NCBI GenBank assembly: GCA_020403455.1
Contig: JADBXP010000011.1
Location: 1 to 64,000 of the forward strand
Direction of reading: 5' to 3'
DNA: 64,000 nt
DNA from: Chitinophagaceae bacterium
GTDB taxonomy: Bacteria > Bacteroidota > Bacteroidia > Chitinophagales > Chitinophagaceae
Below the pieces are notes generated by a model that worked only from the letters and a program-made list of their open reading frames with translations, had not been told where the DNA came from and did no database searches. The stretch's first letter is position 1. The number at the start of each line of letters is the position of its first letter. A program made the position numbers and the translations under genes. Shown piece by piece: positions 26,420 through 35,469 of the stretch.

Positions 26420-27955
26420 ATGAAACGCACTATATCACTACTCTTCTTCTCTACTTGTCTGGTCACCACGATTCGGGCCCAGCTGCCTGAAGATGCTTTG
26501 AGAACTGCGTGGTTTACCCAGAATGGTACCGCCCGCATGGTTGCCATTGGAGGAACCATGGGTTCGCTGGGAGGCGATCTCTCTGCCAATCATGTGAATC
26601 CGGCGGGGCTGGGATTATATCGAACCCGGGAGGTGATTTTGACTCCGGGTATGGGACTCAACAATACCCGTTTTTCATTCAGGGGATCGGATACATCGAA
26701 TAACAGAAATGCATTTGAATATGGAACCATAGGTGCAGTGTGGGGTAAAAACAAACGCGATGGATATTCCCGATACAACAGCAGTGCTTTCGCCATCTCT
26801 GTAACACAATTGGCGAATTTTCAAAATCGTGAATCATTCAGAGGTTTCAACAATTTCAGCTCTTTTACAGAGCAATACCTGGAAGAACTAATTCGGGATC
26901 GGGCCGATACCAATGCTGCACTGAGCAACTATATCTTTGGTTCCTCTTTGGCTTTTCGTACTTTTTTAATTGATACTACCAGTGGACCCGGAGGTTCAGT
27001 TAGCGGCTATCAAAGTCTTGTGCCCATTTCGACAGGTGTCAATCAATTCTTTGATGCTGTTACCCGTGGAAGTTATAACGAAATTGCGATTGGAACGGCA
27101 GGAAATGTAGAAGACAGATTGTATGTGGGTGCCAGTTTTACGCTCCCCATCATCCGTTATAGCAGAGAGTTGAACTATACTGAACGAGACGCAACGAATA
27201 ACCCAAACAATCAGTTTAGTTTTTTTGAATACAGAGAATTATACTCCTCAAATGGTTTTGGTATTGGAGCCAAGTTGGGCATGATCTATAAACCCGCCGG
27301 AATGTGGCGCCTCGGCTTTGCATTGCACACTCCTCAAATGATCGGCTTTCGGGATCAAATAAGAAGTTCAATTACTGCCAATACCGAATCTTATGCCGGA
27401 CTCCGAACTGAAACAAGTGATCAATTGAACAGTGGTAATGCAGGTGTGCGTGAATACACTATGATTACCCCCTGGCGTGCCATCGCAAGTATTAGTCATG
27501 TTTTTCGTGAAATCAATGATACCCGTTTACAACGCGCTTTTATCACTGCCGATCTGGAATTTGTCAATTATAGAGGTGCGCGTTTTATCGGAGGTGAATT
27601 CGTTTCTTCTCAGGAGGATGCTTATTATCGATTTCTAAATGAAACAATTCGTGACATTTATCGGGGCAACATCAATGCCCGCCTGGGTGGTGAAATAAAA
27701 TTCAACACTTTTATGCTACGCATGGGTGGCGCCTATTATGGCAGTCCCTATAACAATGATTTCAAAGCCGGCAGAACTGTCGCCAGTGGAGGAATTGGAT
27801 ATCGCAACAAAGGTATTTTCATTGATCTTACCTATTCCCATACTTTCAACAGAGATGTTCGTTTTCCTTACCTGCTGAATGACAAACCCAATACCTTCGC
27901 TGAGCAAACAGGCAGTATCGGAAGACTATTGGCCACAATAGGATTCAAATTTTAA
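26420..27955 (+). CDS. OmpP1/FadL/TodX-type outer-membrane beta-barrel protein
   Basis: 511 residues with signal peptide ending TTIRAQ. The N-terminal stretch GGTMGSLGGDLSANHVNPAGLGLY is the NPAGL motif shared by FadL-like channels and PorV-type proteins. The remainder alternates as beta strands and ends with a C-terminal aromatic residue (TIGFKF), typical of barrels. A likely role is hydrophobic substrate uptake across the outer membrane; substrate unknown. It lies 83 bp after the Gly-rich lipoprotein and could be co-transcribed. Confidence 0.85.
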   Translation: MKRTISLLFFSTCLVTTIRAQLPEDALRTAWFTQNGTARMVAIGGTMGSLGGDLSANHVNPAGLGLYRTREVILTPGMGLNNTRFSFRGSDTSNNRNAFEYGTIGAVWGKNKRDGYSRYNSSAFAISVTQLANFQNRESFRGFNNFSSFTEQYLEELIRDRADTNAALSNYIFGSSLAFRTFLIDTTSGPGGSVSGYQSLVPISTGVNQFFDAVTRGSYNEIAIGTAGNVEDRLYVGASFTLPIIRYSRELNYTERDATNNPNNQFSFFEYRELYSSNGFGIGAKLGMIYKPAGMWRLGFALHTPQMIGFRDQIRSSITANTESYAGLRTETSDQLNSGNAGVREYTMITPWRAIASISHVFREINDTRLQRAFITADLEFVNYRGARFIGGEFVSSQEDAYYRFLNETIRDIYRGNINARLGGEIKFNTFMLRMGGAYYGSPYNNDFKAGRTVASGGIGYRNKGIFIDLTYSHTFNRDVRFPYLLNDKPNTFAEQTGSIGRLLATIGFKF

Positions 27956-27993
27956 TCACTGTTCATGTAGATATTTTCTCGTGCCGGATCAAC

Positions 27994-28902
27994 TCATGAT
28001 TTTTCAATGTGTGCGAGAATCGAATCTAATGGCTGTTCAAGAGCAGGTAAAAAAACAAAGTCCGGTTGTTTTTTCCACCAGGTCATTTGTCTCTTGGCGT
28101 ATTGCCAGGTATTGATTTTTATTTTTTGCACGGCCTCTTCGAGGGAAAATTTACCGTCAAGGTGTTCCAGTAATTCAAGATAGCCAACCGTTTGTAAAGC
28201 GGGCAGCTCACGGAATGGCAGTAACTGTCGAACTTCATTCAAAAAACCGGCAGCCATCATCACATCTACTCTCTGATCAATTCTTTGCCTAAGCATAGGG
28301 GATGGCATGGTAAGACAAAAAGGCAAAATGAGGAAGGGTCGCTGAACTTTTTCAGTATTTCTGAAATGGAGGATTGATTGACCGGTAGCCTGATAAACTT
28401 CCAGTGCTCTTTGCAACCGACGAGGATTTTGTTGTTCAGCCTGATTCCAAAACAAAGGATCGAGTTGCTGCACCTGCTCTTGCAACCAGGGAAGTCCGTA
28501 AGTTTCGTAAGATAACTGGATAGATTGTCTGATTTCAGGTGGAATAGGTGGTATAGGATCGAGTCCTTCCATGAAGGCCTTGATGTAAAGGCCGGTACCC
28601 CCTGTCATAATAACATAGGAACTTTTTTGAAATAGCTCGAGGGTCAAATCAAGGGAGAGACGTTCGAAACCAGCGGCAGTGACATGCTCATGCAGTGAAT
28701 GTGAAGCGATGAAGTGGTGGGGAACAGCTTGTAATTCCTGAACTGAAGGTCTTGCCACACCGATATTGAGTTCCCTATAGCACTGACGAGAATCTGCGGA
28801 TATGATTTCTGCACCCAATTGTTGAGACAGATCTATTGCCAATGCGGTTTTCCCGACTGCAGTGGGTCCTGCGATGATGATGACCGTAGGTAACTTGTTC
28901 AA
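27994..28902 (-). CDS. miaA: tRNA dimethylallyltransferase MiaA
   Basis: 302 residues. P-loop GPTAVGKTALA, DSRQCYRELNIGVARPS and GGTGLYIKAF are the standard MiaA signatures. It prenylates A37 of tRNAs reading UNN codons. It is preceded on the same strand by the pRiA4b ORF-3-like gene (23 bp gap), forming a run of tRNA-related genes with the CCA-type nucleotidyltransferase. Confidence 0.95.
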   Translation of the reverse strand: MNKLPTVIIIAGPTAVGKTALAIDLSQQLGAEIISADSRQCYRELNIGVARPSVQELQAVPHHFIASHSLHEHVTAAGFERLSLDLTLELFQKSSYVIMTGGTGLYIKAFMEGLDPIPPIPPEIRQSIQLSYETYGLPWLQEQVQQLDPLFWNQAEQQNPRRLQRALEVYQATGQSILHFRNTEKVQRPFLILPFCLTMPSPMLRQRIDQRVDVMMAAGFLNEVRQLLPFRELPALQTVGYLELLEHLDGKFSLEEAVQKIKINTWQYAKRQMTWWKKQPDFVFLPALEQPLDSILAHIEKS

Positions 28903-28925
28903 AGAAAGGAGTTAAGATTAATTGG

Positions 28926-29501
28926 CTACAGATCATCGTTCTCGCCCATCTCATCTGTAGCTTCAGAAAGATCATTATCATCGGATTCCTCATCCTCCTC
29001 CCCTTCACTTCCGAATCCTTCAGCATTGCGGGAGAGATCATATTTTTCCTCGATGTCGGCAAACTTATTGCCCAGAAGACTTTTGGTTCCGTATTGCTGT
29101 GGACCGATTCCTTCTGTGCGGGTGACTGCGGGATAGGAGATGCGTGTATTGATTTCTTTGCTCACATTGATCAGTTCAATTAAAAAGATCCAATGTTTAT
29201 TAAAGTCGTATTCGTAAACAAATTTCTGGTTGGTATCCTTGATCTCTGACCCGATGGTAACTTCCTTCATCATCAGAGGTTCTACCCGATAATCTTTGTC
29301 ATATCTTTCGAGACTGATTTCACGGCCTCGCGCCCAATTATCGTTGCTGCGATAAAAAGTTGCACCATGTATCTGATCAAATTCAAAAGATTTCAAAATA
29401 GAGAGGTGCAATTCAAAAAAGGGCTGATTGTGCAGAATAACAATATCCCGGTAAACGGTATCATCTTCTTCGAGGTAAATTCGAAACTTTAAAGCTGCCA
29501 T
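28926..29501 (-). CDS. Plasmid pRiA4b ORF-3-like protein
   Basis: 191 residues. The N-terminal ~150 residues match the pRiA4b ORF-3 family: FRIYLEEDDTVYRDIVI, NDNWARGREI and EYDFNKHWIFLIELI. The last ~35 residues are strongly acidic (GEEDEESDDNDLSE). Databases often name this family 'IS1096 passenger TnpR-like', but nothing here indicates a mobile element. It sits between a CCA-type nucleotidyltransferase and miaA, an arrangement that suggests a chromosomal housekeeping role. Function unknown. Confidence 0.85.
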   Translation of the reverse strand: MAALKFRIYLEEDDTVYRDIVILHNQPFFELHLSILKSFEFDQIHGATFYRSNDNWARGREISLERYDKDYRVEPLMMKEVTIGSEIKDTNQKFVYEYDFNKHWIFLIELINVSKEINTRISYPAVTRTEGIGPQQYGTKSLLGNKFADIEEKYDLSRNAEGFGSEGEEDEESDDNDLSEATDEMGENDDL

Positions 29502-29544
29502 GTAGTGTTGTGTGATTTCAACAAAGGGGTTGCCGTAAAAATAC

Positions 29545-30963
29545 TTATTTTCCTGCCGTCAATTGAAGTTCTTTGCCTTTTTCCTGCATAAAGCGGAAAG
29601 CGGCTTCATATTCATTGGGGATAATTCCGTCCAGAATAGCTTCGCGGATAGCATCTTTGATTATACCCACCTGCTTACTGGGTGTAATCCGGAAATATTC
29701 CATAATCATTTCCCCTGTAATGGGGGGTTGCCAGTTTCTTAGTCGGTCAGTTTCTTCTACCTCCTGCATCCTCTTACGAACCCACTCGAAATTGCGCAGA
29801 TAACGTTTCACCTTCACTTTGTTTTTACTGGTGATATCTGCCTCACAAAGTAACATCAGGCTATCAATGTCTTCCCCTGCATCGAATAATAAACGGCGCA
29901 CCGCGCTATCGGTAATACTTTCTTTGGTAAGGCTGATTGGCCGAAGGTGAAGCAGCACCAGTTTCTGTACCCACTTCATTTTCTCATTCATGGGTAGTTT
30001 AAGCCGGTTAAACAATTTAGGAACCATGCGAGCACCTACCACTTCATGTCCATGGAAGGTGAAGCCATGACCGGGTTCGAATTTTTTTGTTGCCGGTTTT
30101 CCAATATCGTGCAACAGTGCTGCCCAACGCAGCCATAGATCATCCGATACGGCAGCAACATTATCAAGCACCTGTAGTGTATGATGAAAATTATCTTTGT
30201 GCCCCATACCATCGATGTACTCTGCTCCCTGCAAATCAACCACCTGTGGAAGTATAAGGGGCAGTAGTTGACTATCCATCAATAATTTCCAGCCGATGGA
30301 AGGTTTTTTACAGAGCATGATCTTGTTGAGCTCGTCTGTGATGCGTTCTTGTGATACGATGCGCAGGCGATGTGCCTGTGATTGAATTGCCTGGAATGTT
30401 TCAGGAACGATAGTGAATTCAAGTTGGGTGGCAAAACGAATGGCCCGCATCATGCGAAGGGGATCATCTGCAAAAGTTTGCTCCGGCTGAAGGGGTGTTC
30501 TGATTAATTTTTTTTCGATGTCGCTCATCCCCCCAAAGGGATCTACCAATTCCCCATAGTTGGCATCATTCAATGATATTGCCATGGCGTTGATGGTAAA
30601 ATCCCGCCTGTTTTGGTCATCTTCAATGGTACCCTGCTCAACTGCGGGTTTGCGGCTATCTAGCTGATAACTTTCCTTTCTGGCACCTACGAATTCGATT
30701 TCTATCGCCGGTAATTTAATCTGGGCAGTACCAAAATTTTTAAATACTGCCAAAGATGGTTTAGGATGAAAAGATTCAGCTACTGCTTTAGCCAGTTGAA
30801 TTCCATCTCCCAGGCAAACAATATCGGCATCGTCTACAGGTCTGCCCATGATCTTATCACGAACGAACCCTCCTATCAGGTAACAGGGATAGCCCAGTTC
30901 ATTGGCACGGGAGGCTACAACTGACAGCAGCTTACTTTCTTGTGGTGTACAATGGATATACAT
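29545..30963 (-). CDS. CCA tRNA nucleotidyltransferase / poly(A) polymerase family with HD domain
   Basis: 472 residues. Nucleotidyltransferase head: [15 protein letters not shown] with DxD as [17 protein letters not shown] follows. A C-terminal HD phosphohydrolase domain shows [11 protein letters not shown] and FHGHE. It adds or repairs the CCA end of tRNA; polyadenylation is an alternative within the family. ATG 30963 is chosen since the 38-residue extension overlaps the upstream glycosyltransferase gene and has no family counterpart; this leaves 22 bp between the genes. Confidence 0.9.
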   Translation of the reverse strand: MYIHCTPQESKLLSVVASRANELGYPCYLIGGFVRDKIMGRPVDDADIVCLGDGIQLAKAVAESFHPKPSLAVFKNFGTAQIKLPAIEIEFVGARKESYQLDSRKPAVEQGTIEDDQNRRDFTINAMAISLNDANYGELVDPFGGMSDIEKKLIRTPLQPEQTFADDPLRMMRAIRFATQLEFTIVPETFQAIQSQAHRLRIVSQERITDELNKIMLCKKPSIGWKLLMDSQLLPLILPQVVDLQGAEYIDGMGHKDNFHHTLQVLDNVAAVSDDLWLRWAALLHDIGKPATKKFEPGHGFTFHGHEVVGARMVPKLFNRLKLPMNEKMKWVQKLVLLHLRPISLTKESITDSAVRRLLFDAGEDIDSLMLLCEADITSKNKVKVKRYLRNFEWVRKRMQEVEETDRLRNWQPPITGEMIMEYFRITPSKQVGIIKDAIREAILDGIIPNEYEAAFRFMQEKGKELQLTAGK

Positions 30964-30985
30964 GCCCGGCAAAGGTACAATTGTT

Positions 30986-31990
30986 TCAGTTGGTGGTGGG
31001 TAACACACGCAGCAGTTGTTCCGTAGTAATGGTAGCGGCACAATCGAAATGTTTTTCGGGACAGGCAACTTTTCCATGAAGTCCGCAGGGACGGCAAGAT
31101 AATTTTTCGGTGGTTTCCACTACATGGCTTATGTCGGAAAGCGGACCAAATCCAAATGCAGGTAAGGTGGAGCAATAAACGGCAGTAACAGGTGCATTCA
31201 TAGACGAAGCAAAATGAAGTGGTGCGGAATCATTTACATAATTCATGATTGCCCCCTTTTGCAAAGCAGCGGAGGAAAGAAAGTTCAAAACCCCACATAA
31301 ATTACTGATATTTTCTCGGGCGCTCTCTTTGATGATCTGTTCGCATAGTTTTCGGTCACCCGGACCACCCAAAAGATAAACAGTGAACTGTTTTGGCAAT
31401 TGCTTGATCAGGCGAACCCATTGTTGTGGAGGGAACTGTTTGGTAAACCAGACAGATGCGGGTGCAATGCATATGTAGGGTTTCTGGCACAGGGGCATGA
31501 TCTTTTGTCTGTCTGACTCGGTAGGATATAGCCGGGGGCGTGCCGGCATATCATCGGTAAAGTGGGCAATGAGGCGTTGGTTTCTCTTGGTTTCATGCAT
31601 TGTTTTTTCTTCCGTACCAATCAGATGCGGTATTCTTTTGGTGAAAAAACGGGAGAAGGGATTTTTATCAAAACCAATGGTTTCTTTGGCACCTGAAAAA
31701 ACTGTTAACCACCCGGTAGCTGCGAATCGTTGCACATTGATTACCCGGTCATACCGCTCTTTTCTGATCGATTGCATGAGCCGGTACAATTCTGTGTATT
31801 TATTTTTCCCTTTGTTCCAAACCCATACTTTGGTAACATAGGGATGCCCTGCCCATAAGGTTTCATTGCCTTTCCGAACGAGCCAATGGATTTCTGTGGC
31901 AGGATCAGTGGCATAAATTTTTTCCTGTAATGCAGTGGCAAGTACAGCATCACCAATAAAGGCAGTTTGTATGATCAGGATCTTAGACAC
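30986..31990 (-). CDS. Glycosyltransferase family 9 (heptosyltransferase-like)
   Basis: 334 residues. The N-terminus [19 protein letters not shown] and the C-terminal domain with [25 protein letters not shown] and [18 protein letters not shown] are those of ADP-heptose transferases acting in the lipopolysaccharide core. The start is a GTG, only 4 bp after a TAAATTTG promoter box, so the message would have almost no leader or begin further inside. It precedes the CCA-type gene by 22 bp. Confidence 0.88.
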   Translation of the reverse strand: MSKILIIQTAFIGDAVLATALQEKIYATDPATEIHWLVRKGNETLWAGHPYVTKVWVWNKGKNKYTELYRLMQSIRKERYDRVINVQRFAATGWLTVFSGAKETIGFDKNPFSRFFTKRIPHLIGTEEKTMHETKRNQRLIAHFTDDMPARPRLYPTESDRQKIMPLCQKPYICIAPASVWFTKQFPPQQWVRLIKQLPKQFTVYLLGGPGDRKLCEQIIKESARENISNLCGVLNFLSSAALQKGAIMNYVNDSAPLHFASSMNAPVTAVYCSTLPAFGFGPLSDISHVVETTEKLSCRPCGLHGKVACPEKHFDCAATITTEQLLRVLPTTN

Positions 31991-31994
31991 GGAA

Positions 31995-32002
31995 CAAATT
32001 TA
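31995..32002 (-). promoter_or_regulatory. Possible Bacteroidota -7 box (TAAATTTG) before the GT9 gene
   Basis: Exact TAnnTTTG match on the minus strand, but only 4 bp from the GTG start. It would make the transcript nearly leaderless, so its use is uncertain. Confidence 0.35.
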
Positions 32003-32055
32003 CTATATGCCGCCTCCCAACAGGCTATATCGAGAAAAAATAATAACAAAATCAA

Positions 32056-32631
32056 TCAGGGTCTTACAATGGTAATACCTCCGTATTTATCAGATTTAAC
32101 GATGGAAGAAGGCCGACCGGGGTGGGTATCGTCCCTCCGATAGTTCACCACATAATCTACCCCCCGAAGAATAAGGGCATCTATATCCCGGAAAGAAGTG
32201 GGTGCCGGATAGCCACTGATGTTAGCGGAAGTTCCTACAATTGGTTTCCGAAAACGCTTGATCAGTTGCCGGCAGAAAACATCTCTGCAAATCCTGATAC
32301 CAATAGAACCATCATCTGCCAGTAAGTTGTGTGCGAGTCCGATCGCCTGATCATAGATCACAGTTGTAGGTTGGTGAACCCCCTTGATGTAATCAAATAT
32401 GCGCAGATCTGTTTGGGTTACATAAGTAAGAATATCTTTTTCCTCAGCCACCAGAACAATCATGGCTTTCTTATGCTCCCTTTTTTTCATGTGATATATT
32501 CGTTCAACAGCATCAACATTGGTGGCATCACAGCCTATTGCCCAGACAGTATCGGTAGGATACAATATCAGGCCACCGGACTGTAAGACCTGTAGACAAG
32601 GTTCAATATCGTATTCAAAAGAGTAACTCAC
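32056..32631 (-). CDS. tsaC: L-threonylcarbamoyladenylate synthase (TsaC/YrdC type)
   Basis: 191 residues, a single YrdC domain without the Sua5 C-terminal extension. Motifs are LYPTDTVWAIGCDA, KKREHKKAMIVL, GSIGIRIC and IVGTSANISGYPAP. It makes threonylcarbamoyl-AMP for t6A37 of tRNA. The start is GTG at 32631; no ATG stands near the conserved beginning. It is a separate unit, divergent from dapD. Confidence 0.92.
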   Translation of the reverse strand: MSYSFEYDIEPCLQVLQSGGLILYPTDTVWAIGCDATNVDAVERIYHMKKREHKKAMIVLVAEEKDILTYVTQTDLRIFDYIKGVHQPTTVIYDQAIGLAHNLLADDGSIGIRICRDVFCRQLIKRFRKPIVGTSANISGYPAPTSFRDIDALILRGVDYVVNYRRDDTHPGRPSSIVKSDKYGGITIVRP

Positions 32632-32688
32632 AATGTTGAGGAAAATTACGCCATAGCTACCACATAAACAGGTATAAAATTCTCATTG

Positions 32689-32696
32689 TATGTTTG
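32689..32696 (+). promoter_or_regulatory. Bacteroidota -7 promoter box (TATGTTTG) of dapD
   Basis: Exact TAnnTTTG match. It covers the first in-frame ATG of the open frame (32690), showing that translation must begin further downstream. Confidence 0.55.
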
Positions 32697-32710
32697 CAAA
32701 AATGAAAACT

Positions 32711-33523
32711 ATGGAATTCAAGGCGTTGGTTGAGGCGGCATGGAATGAACGGGGTTTGTTGAAAGAGACAAAGTATGCTGAAGCAGTTAGGTCTGTAATT
32801 GAGGAGGTGGACAAAGGCAGGTTGCGGGTTGCAGAACCCTTAAAAGACGGCTGGCAAGTTAATGAGTGGGTAAAACAGGCTATCCTATTGTACTTTGGCA
32901 TACAAGCCATGCAGACCTGGGAACTGCCGCCTTTTGAGTTTTATGATAAGATGTTGCTGAAGCAAGGTTATCAGGAATTAGGAGTACGAGCAGTTCCGCC
33001 GGCAACAGCCAGGTATGGTAGTTATATCGCACCGGGAGTAATTCTGATGCCATCCTATGTAAATATAGGAGCTTATGTAGATGCAGGATCGATGGTAGAT
33101 ACCTGGGCTACGGTAGGCAGTTGTGCACAAATTGGTAAAAATGTACACCTCAGTGGTGGTGTCGGTATCGGAGGTGTGTTAGAACCCCTGCAGGCGAGTC
33201 CGGTGATAGTGGAAGACGGGTGTTTTATTGGAAGCCGATGTATTGTAGTAGAGGGAGTAAAGGTTGAAAAAGAGGCGGTGTTAGGGGCAAATGTGGTATT
33301 GACCCAATCAACCAGAATCATTGATGTAACAGGGACTAGTCCGATAGAATACAGGGGAAGGGTCCCTGCAAGAAGTGTAGTGATACCGGGCAGTATCAAT
33401 AAATCATTTCCTGCGGGGGAATATGGTGTCAGCTGCGCTTTGATTATAGGACAAAGAAAACCAAGTACGGATCTGAAGACCAGTTTAAATGAAGCGCTGA
33501 GGGATTTTAATGTAAGCGTGTAA
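32711..33523 (+). CDS. dapD: 2,3,4,5-tetrahydropyridine-2,6-dicarboxylate N-succinyltransferase
   Basis: 270 residues from ATG 32711. A left-handed beta-helix of hexapeptide repeats occupies ~100-220 (VILMPSYVNIGAYVDAGSMV, then TWATVGSCAQIGKNVHLSGG). The reaction is succinyl-CoA dependent succinylation in the lysine/diaminopimelate pathway. The N-terminus MEFKALVEAAWNERG lines up with the E. coli protein beginning MQQLQNIIETAFERRA, which supports this start over ATGs at 32690 (inside the promoter box) and 32702. Confidence 0.93.
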   Translation: MEFKALVEAAWNERGLLKETKYAEAVRSVIEEVDKGRLRVAEPLKDGWQVNEWVKQAILLYFGIQAMQTWELPPFEFYDKMLLKQGYQELGVRAVPPATARYGSYIAPGVILMPSYVNIGAYVDAGSMVDTWATVGSCAQIGKNVHLSGGVGIGGVLEPLQASPVIVEDGCFIGSRCIVVEGVKVEKEAVLGANVVLTQSTRIIDVTGTSPIEYRGRVPARSVVIPGSINKSFPAGEYGVSCALIIGQRKPSTDLKTSLNEALRDFNVSV

Positions 33524-33574
33524 AATGCTATGGAAGGTTTTCGGGTTGTTGATAAGTCACTTAAGCTTATCGTT

Positions 33575-33961
33575 TCATGCCCGCTTCGCACTCAACTCGC
33601 GAATGATTTCCGGGAGGCACAAAAAATCCTTTGACTTATCCAGGTAGTAGTCCGCCCCCAGACTAAGACAGGTATCTTTAAAAATCTTTTCCTTTTGGTT
33701 GGTGAGCATCACCACAACAGGCTGGGGCCGTTCACTGGAGCGGATTTTTTTCAGCATGTCTATTCCACTGGTTCCGGGCATGTTCACATCCAGCACCACC
33801 AATTGAGGCTGATTGGATTCAAGCAGTGAGTATGCCTGGTCGGCAGAATCAGCTGTATCTACCCGATTCACACTGGGTACAATAGAAAGAAACATTTTCA
33901 TTTTCTGCAGAACGATGTTAACATCGTCAACCAGCAGAACATTGAGTGCATTGGTTTTCAT
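33575..33961 (-). CDS. Single-domain response regulator (CheY-like)
   Basis: 128 residues, receiver domain only. Acid pair DD at 12-13, phosphoacceptor Asp58 in VVLDVNMPG and Lys109 in YYLDKSKDF are intact. There is no output domain, so it acts by protein contact or in a phosphorelay. It lies next to a NarL-type regulator but 275 bp apart and not obviously in one operon; no kinase is adjacent. ATG 33961 is preferred over a longer frame to 33991. Confidence 0.88.
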   Translation of the reverse strand: MKTNALNVLLVDDVNIVLQKMKMFLSIVPSVNRVDTADSADQAYSLLESNQPQLVVLDVNMPGTSGIDMLKKIRSSERPQPVVVMLTNQKEKIFKDTCLSLGADYYLDKSKDFLCLPEIIRELSAKRA

Positions 33962-34236
33962 AGGATTGATTGGTAGAAAAATCTTTTGCAAGACTTTTCA
34001 TGGTTCTTGGATATTGCGGTTATTAACCTCACTGCTGCTGGTTAGTGTCAGCGGAGATTTGGATTTTAAAACGGGATCTCAATTTTCCGTTTTGGATATT
34101 GTAGTACAAAGAAACGAAAGGGATGAGCCCGGTGAGATAGAACAATTGTGACTTTTTGTGTCGGTAAATTGGGAGTCATGTCAGTAAAGCACTACAAAAC
34201 AGAAAGTCCACTTACCGGATTTAAAGGATAGGATGC

Positions 34237-34863
34237 TCAAATGATGTTATTCAGAATTGCATATTTTACCAGATCGGCATTGCTTTTCATGTTCATCTTT
34301 TCCAGTATACGACCACGGTAGGTACTAATGGTATTGACATTGAGGCTCAGTTGTTCCCCGATAGACGAGATACTTTGACCCATTACAATCATCTTAAAAA
34401 CCTCGAATTCTCTGTCAGAAAGAATTTCATGGGGAAGTGAACTACTGTTTTCCTCGATTGAACCAGCGAGTACTTCTGCTACCTCACTGGTGATGTATTT
34501 TCTTCCTGAAAGTATTTGCTTAACAGCTTTTACCAATTCAAAAGGGGCGCTTTCCTTGGTCAAATAACCGGAGGCACCGGAGCGAAGTGAACGAACAGCA
34601 TACTGTTCCGGGGCATGCATAGAAAGAATAAGAACAGGGGTTTGGGGGGCATGTTCCTTGATCTGTTTCAGGATTTCAATACCGGAATGACCGGGCATAC
34701 TGATATCAGAAATAATTATATCCCACTGATGCATGAGTGCATTCTTCAACAAGTCTGCTGAGTCAGGAACATCCGTGATTTCAGCAAATGGAAAGGCTTC
34801 TGCCAATATTTTTCGCAGTCCTTCTCTAATCAAAGTGTGGTCATCGGCAATTAAAATTCTCAT
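34237..34863 (-). CDS. NarL/FixJ-family response regulator
   Basis: 208 residues. Receiver with DD at 7-8, phosphoacceptor Asp53 (ISDISMPG) and Lys103 (YLTKES). LuxR-type helix-turn-helix at ~143-205: LSDREFEVFKMIVMGQSISS then LNVNTISTYRGRILEKM. DNA-binding transcription regulator. No kinase gene adjoins, so it is an orphan in this window; it may be served by the kinase at 40068 or by one elsewhere. Confidence 0.92.
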   Translation of the reverse strand: MRILIADDHTLIREGLRKILAEAFPFAEITDVPDSADLLKNALMHQWDIIISDISMPGHSGIEILKQIKEHAPQTPVLILSMHAPEQYAVRSLRSGASGYLTKESAPFELVKAVKQILSGRKYITSEVAEVLAGSIEENSSSLPHEILSDREFEVFKMIVMGQSISSIGEQLSLNVNTISTYRGRILEKMNMKSNADLVKYAILNNII

Positions 34864-35058
34864 GATCCGAAGATTGATGATGAATAATTTTTTAATAAGT
34901 AGCTACAAACTCCACCAATAAAACGTATAATTACGGTGCATTTGGGTTTTATTTTGTAGTAATTTTACTATTATTATGTAAAGATAATCCATATTTTATT
35001 TATTATTATTCATAATTACTTGTAATTCAACATAAATTAAATTTCAACTTGTAGAAAA

Positions 35059-35421
35059 ATGTCTATATCCCCTACCCTACCACCCGATCAACACCCGGTT
35101 CATGCCTTTTTGGAGCGCATTTCCAAGGAACCACAGGTTGACATCCGATTTGACTTTGAAGAGCAGGAAAGTTGGTCAGCGATTACAGAGTTTGATGACA
35201 ATGACAATCAAACATCGGTTCGGTATTATGGCAGTGATCGATATGCTTGGGTGAAGGGTGCTTATGATGAATCAGATGATTTTATAGAGGAAATGGAGTG
35301 GCTGTCTTCTGAGATATCTGCGCTGCTTCCGGAAGGTTGTCGCCGTTTATTAGAAAAAGTGAGGGATGATGAGAAAGGCATGCGCCTCGCTGGTCATTTT
35401 CTATTAAAGCAAAAAGGGTAG
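35059..35421 (+). CDS. Uncharacterised small acidic protein
   Basis: 120 residues without signal peptide or membrane segment. Rich in Asp/Glu, with VDIRFDFEEQESWSAITEFD, YYGSDRYAWVKGAYDESDDF and a C-terminal helical part. I recognise no family. It is a monocistronic unit with a very AT-rich upstream region (34920-35058) and a strong terminator that begins inside the last codons, which supports it as a real gene. Probably cytoplasmic. Confidence 0.6.
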   Translation: MSISPTLPPDQHPVHAFLERISKEPQVDIRFDFEEQESWSAITEFDDNDNQTSVRYYGSDRYAWVKGAYDESDDFIEEMEWLSSEISALLPEGCRRLLEKVRDDEKGMRLAGHFLLKQKG

Positions 35422-35448
35422 CGAACCATGAGGTTCACCACCCTTTTT
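35411..35448. terminator. Bidirectional rho-independent terminator
   Basis: AAAAAGGGT-AGC-GAACC pairs with GGTTC-ACC-ACCCTTTTT around an ATGA loop. It serves the plus gene ending 35421 and, by symmetry, the minus VPS10 gene ending 35470. Confidence 0.85.
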
Positions 35449-35469
35449 ATAACCAAATCCCAAAGTCTT

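Noticed and set aside
28926..29501. Mobile element because of the 'IS1096 passenger / plasmid pRiA4b' family name
   Set aside because: No transposase, inverted repeats or target duplications; it is embedded among tRNA-processing genes.
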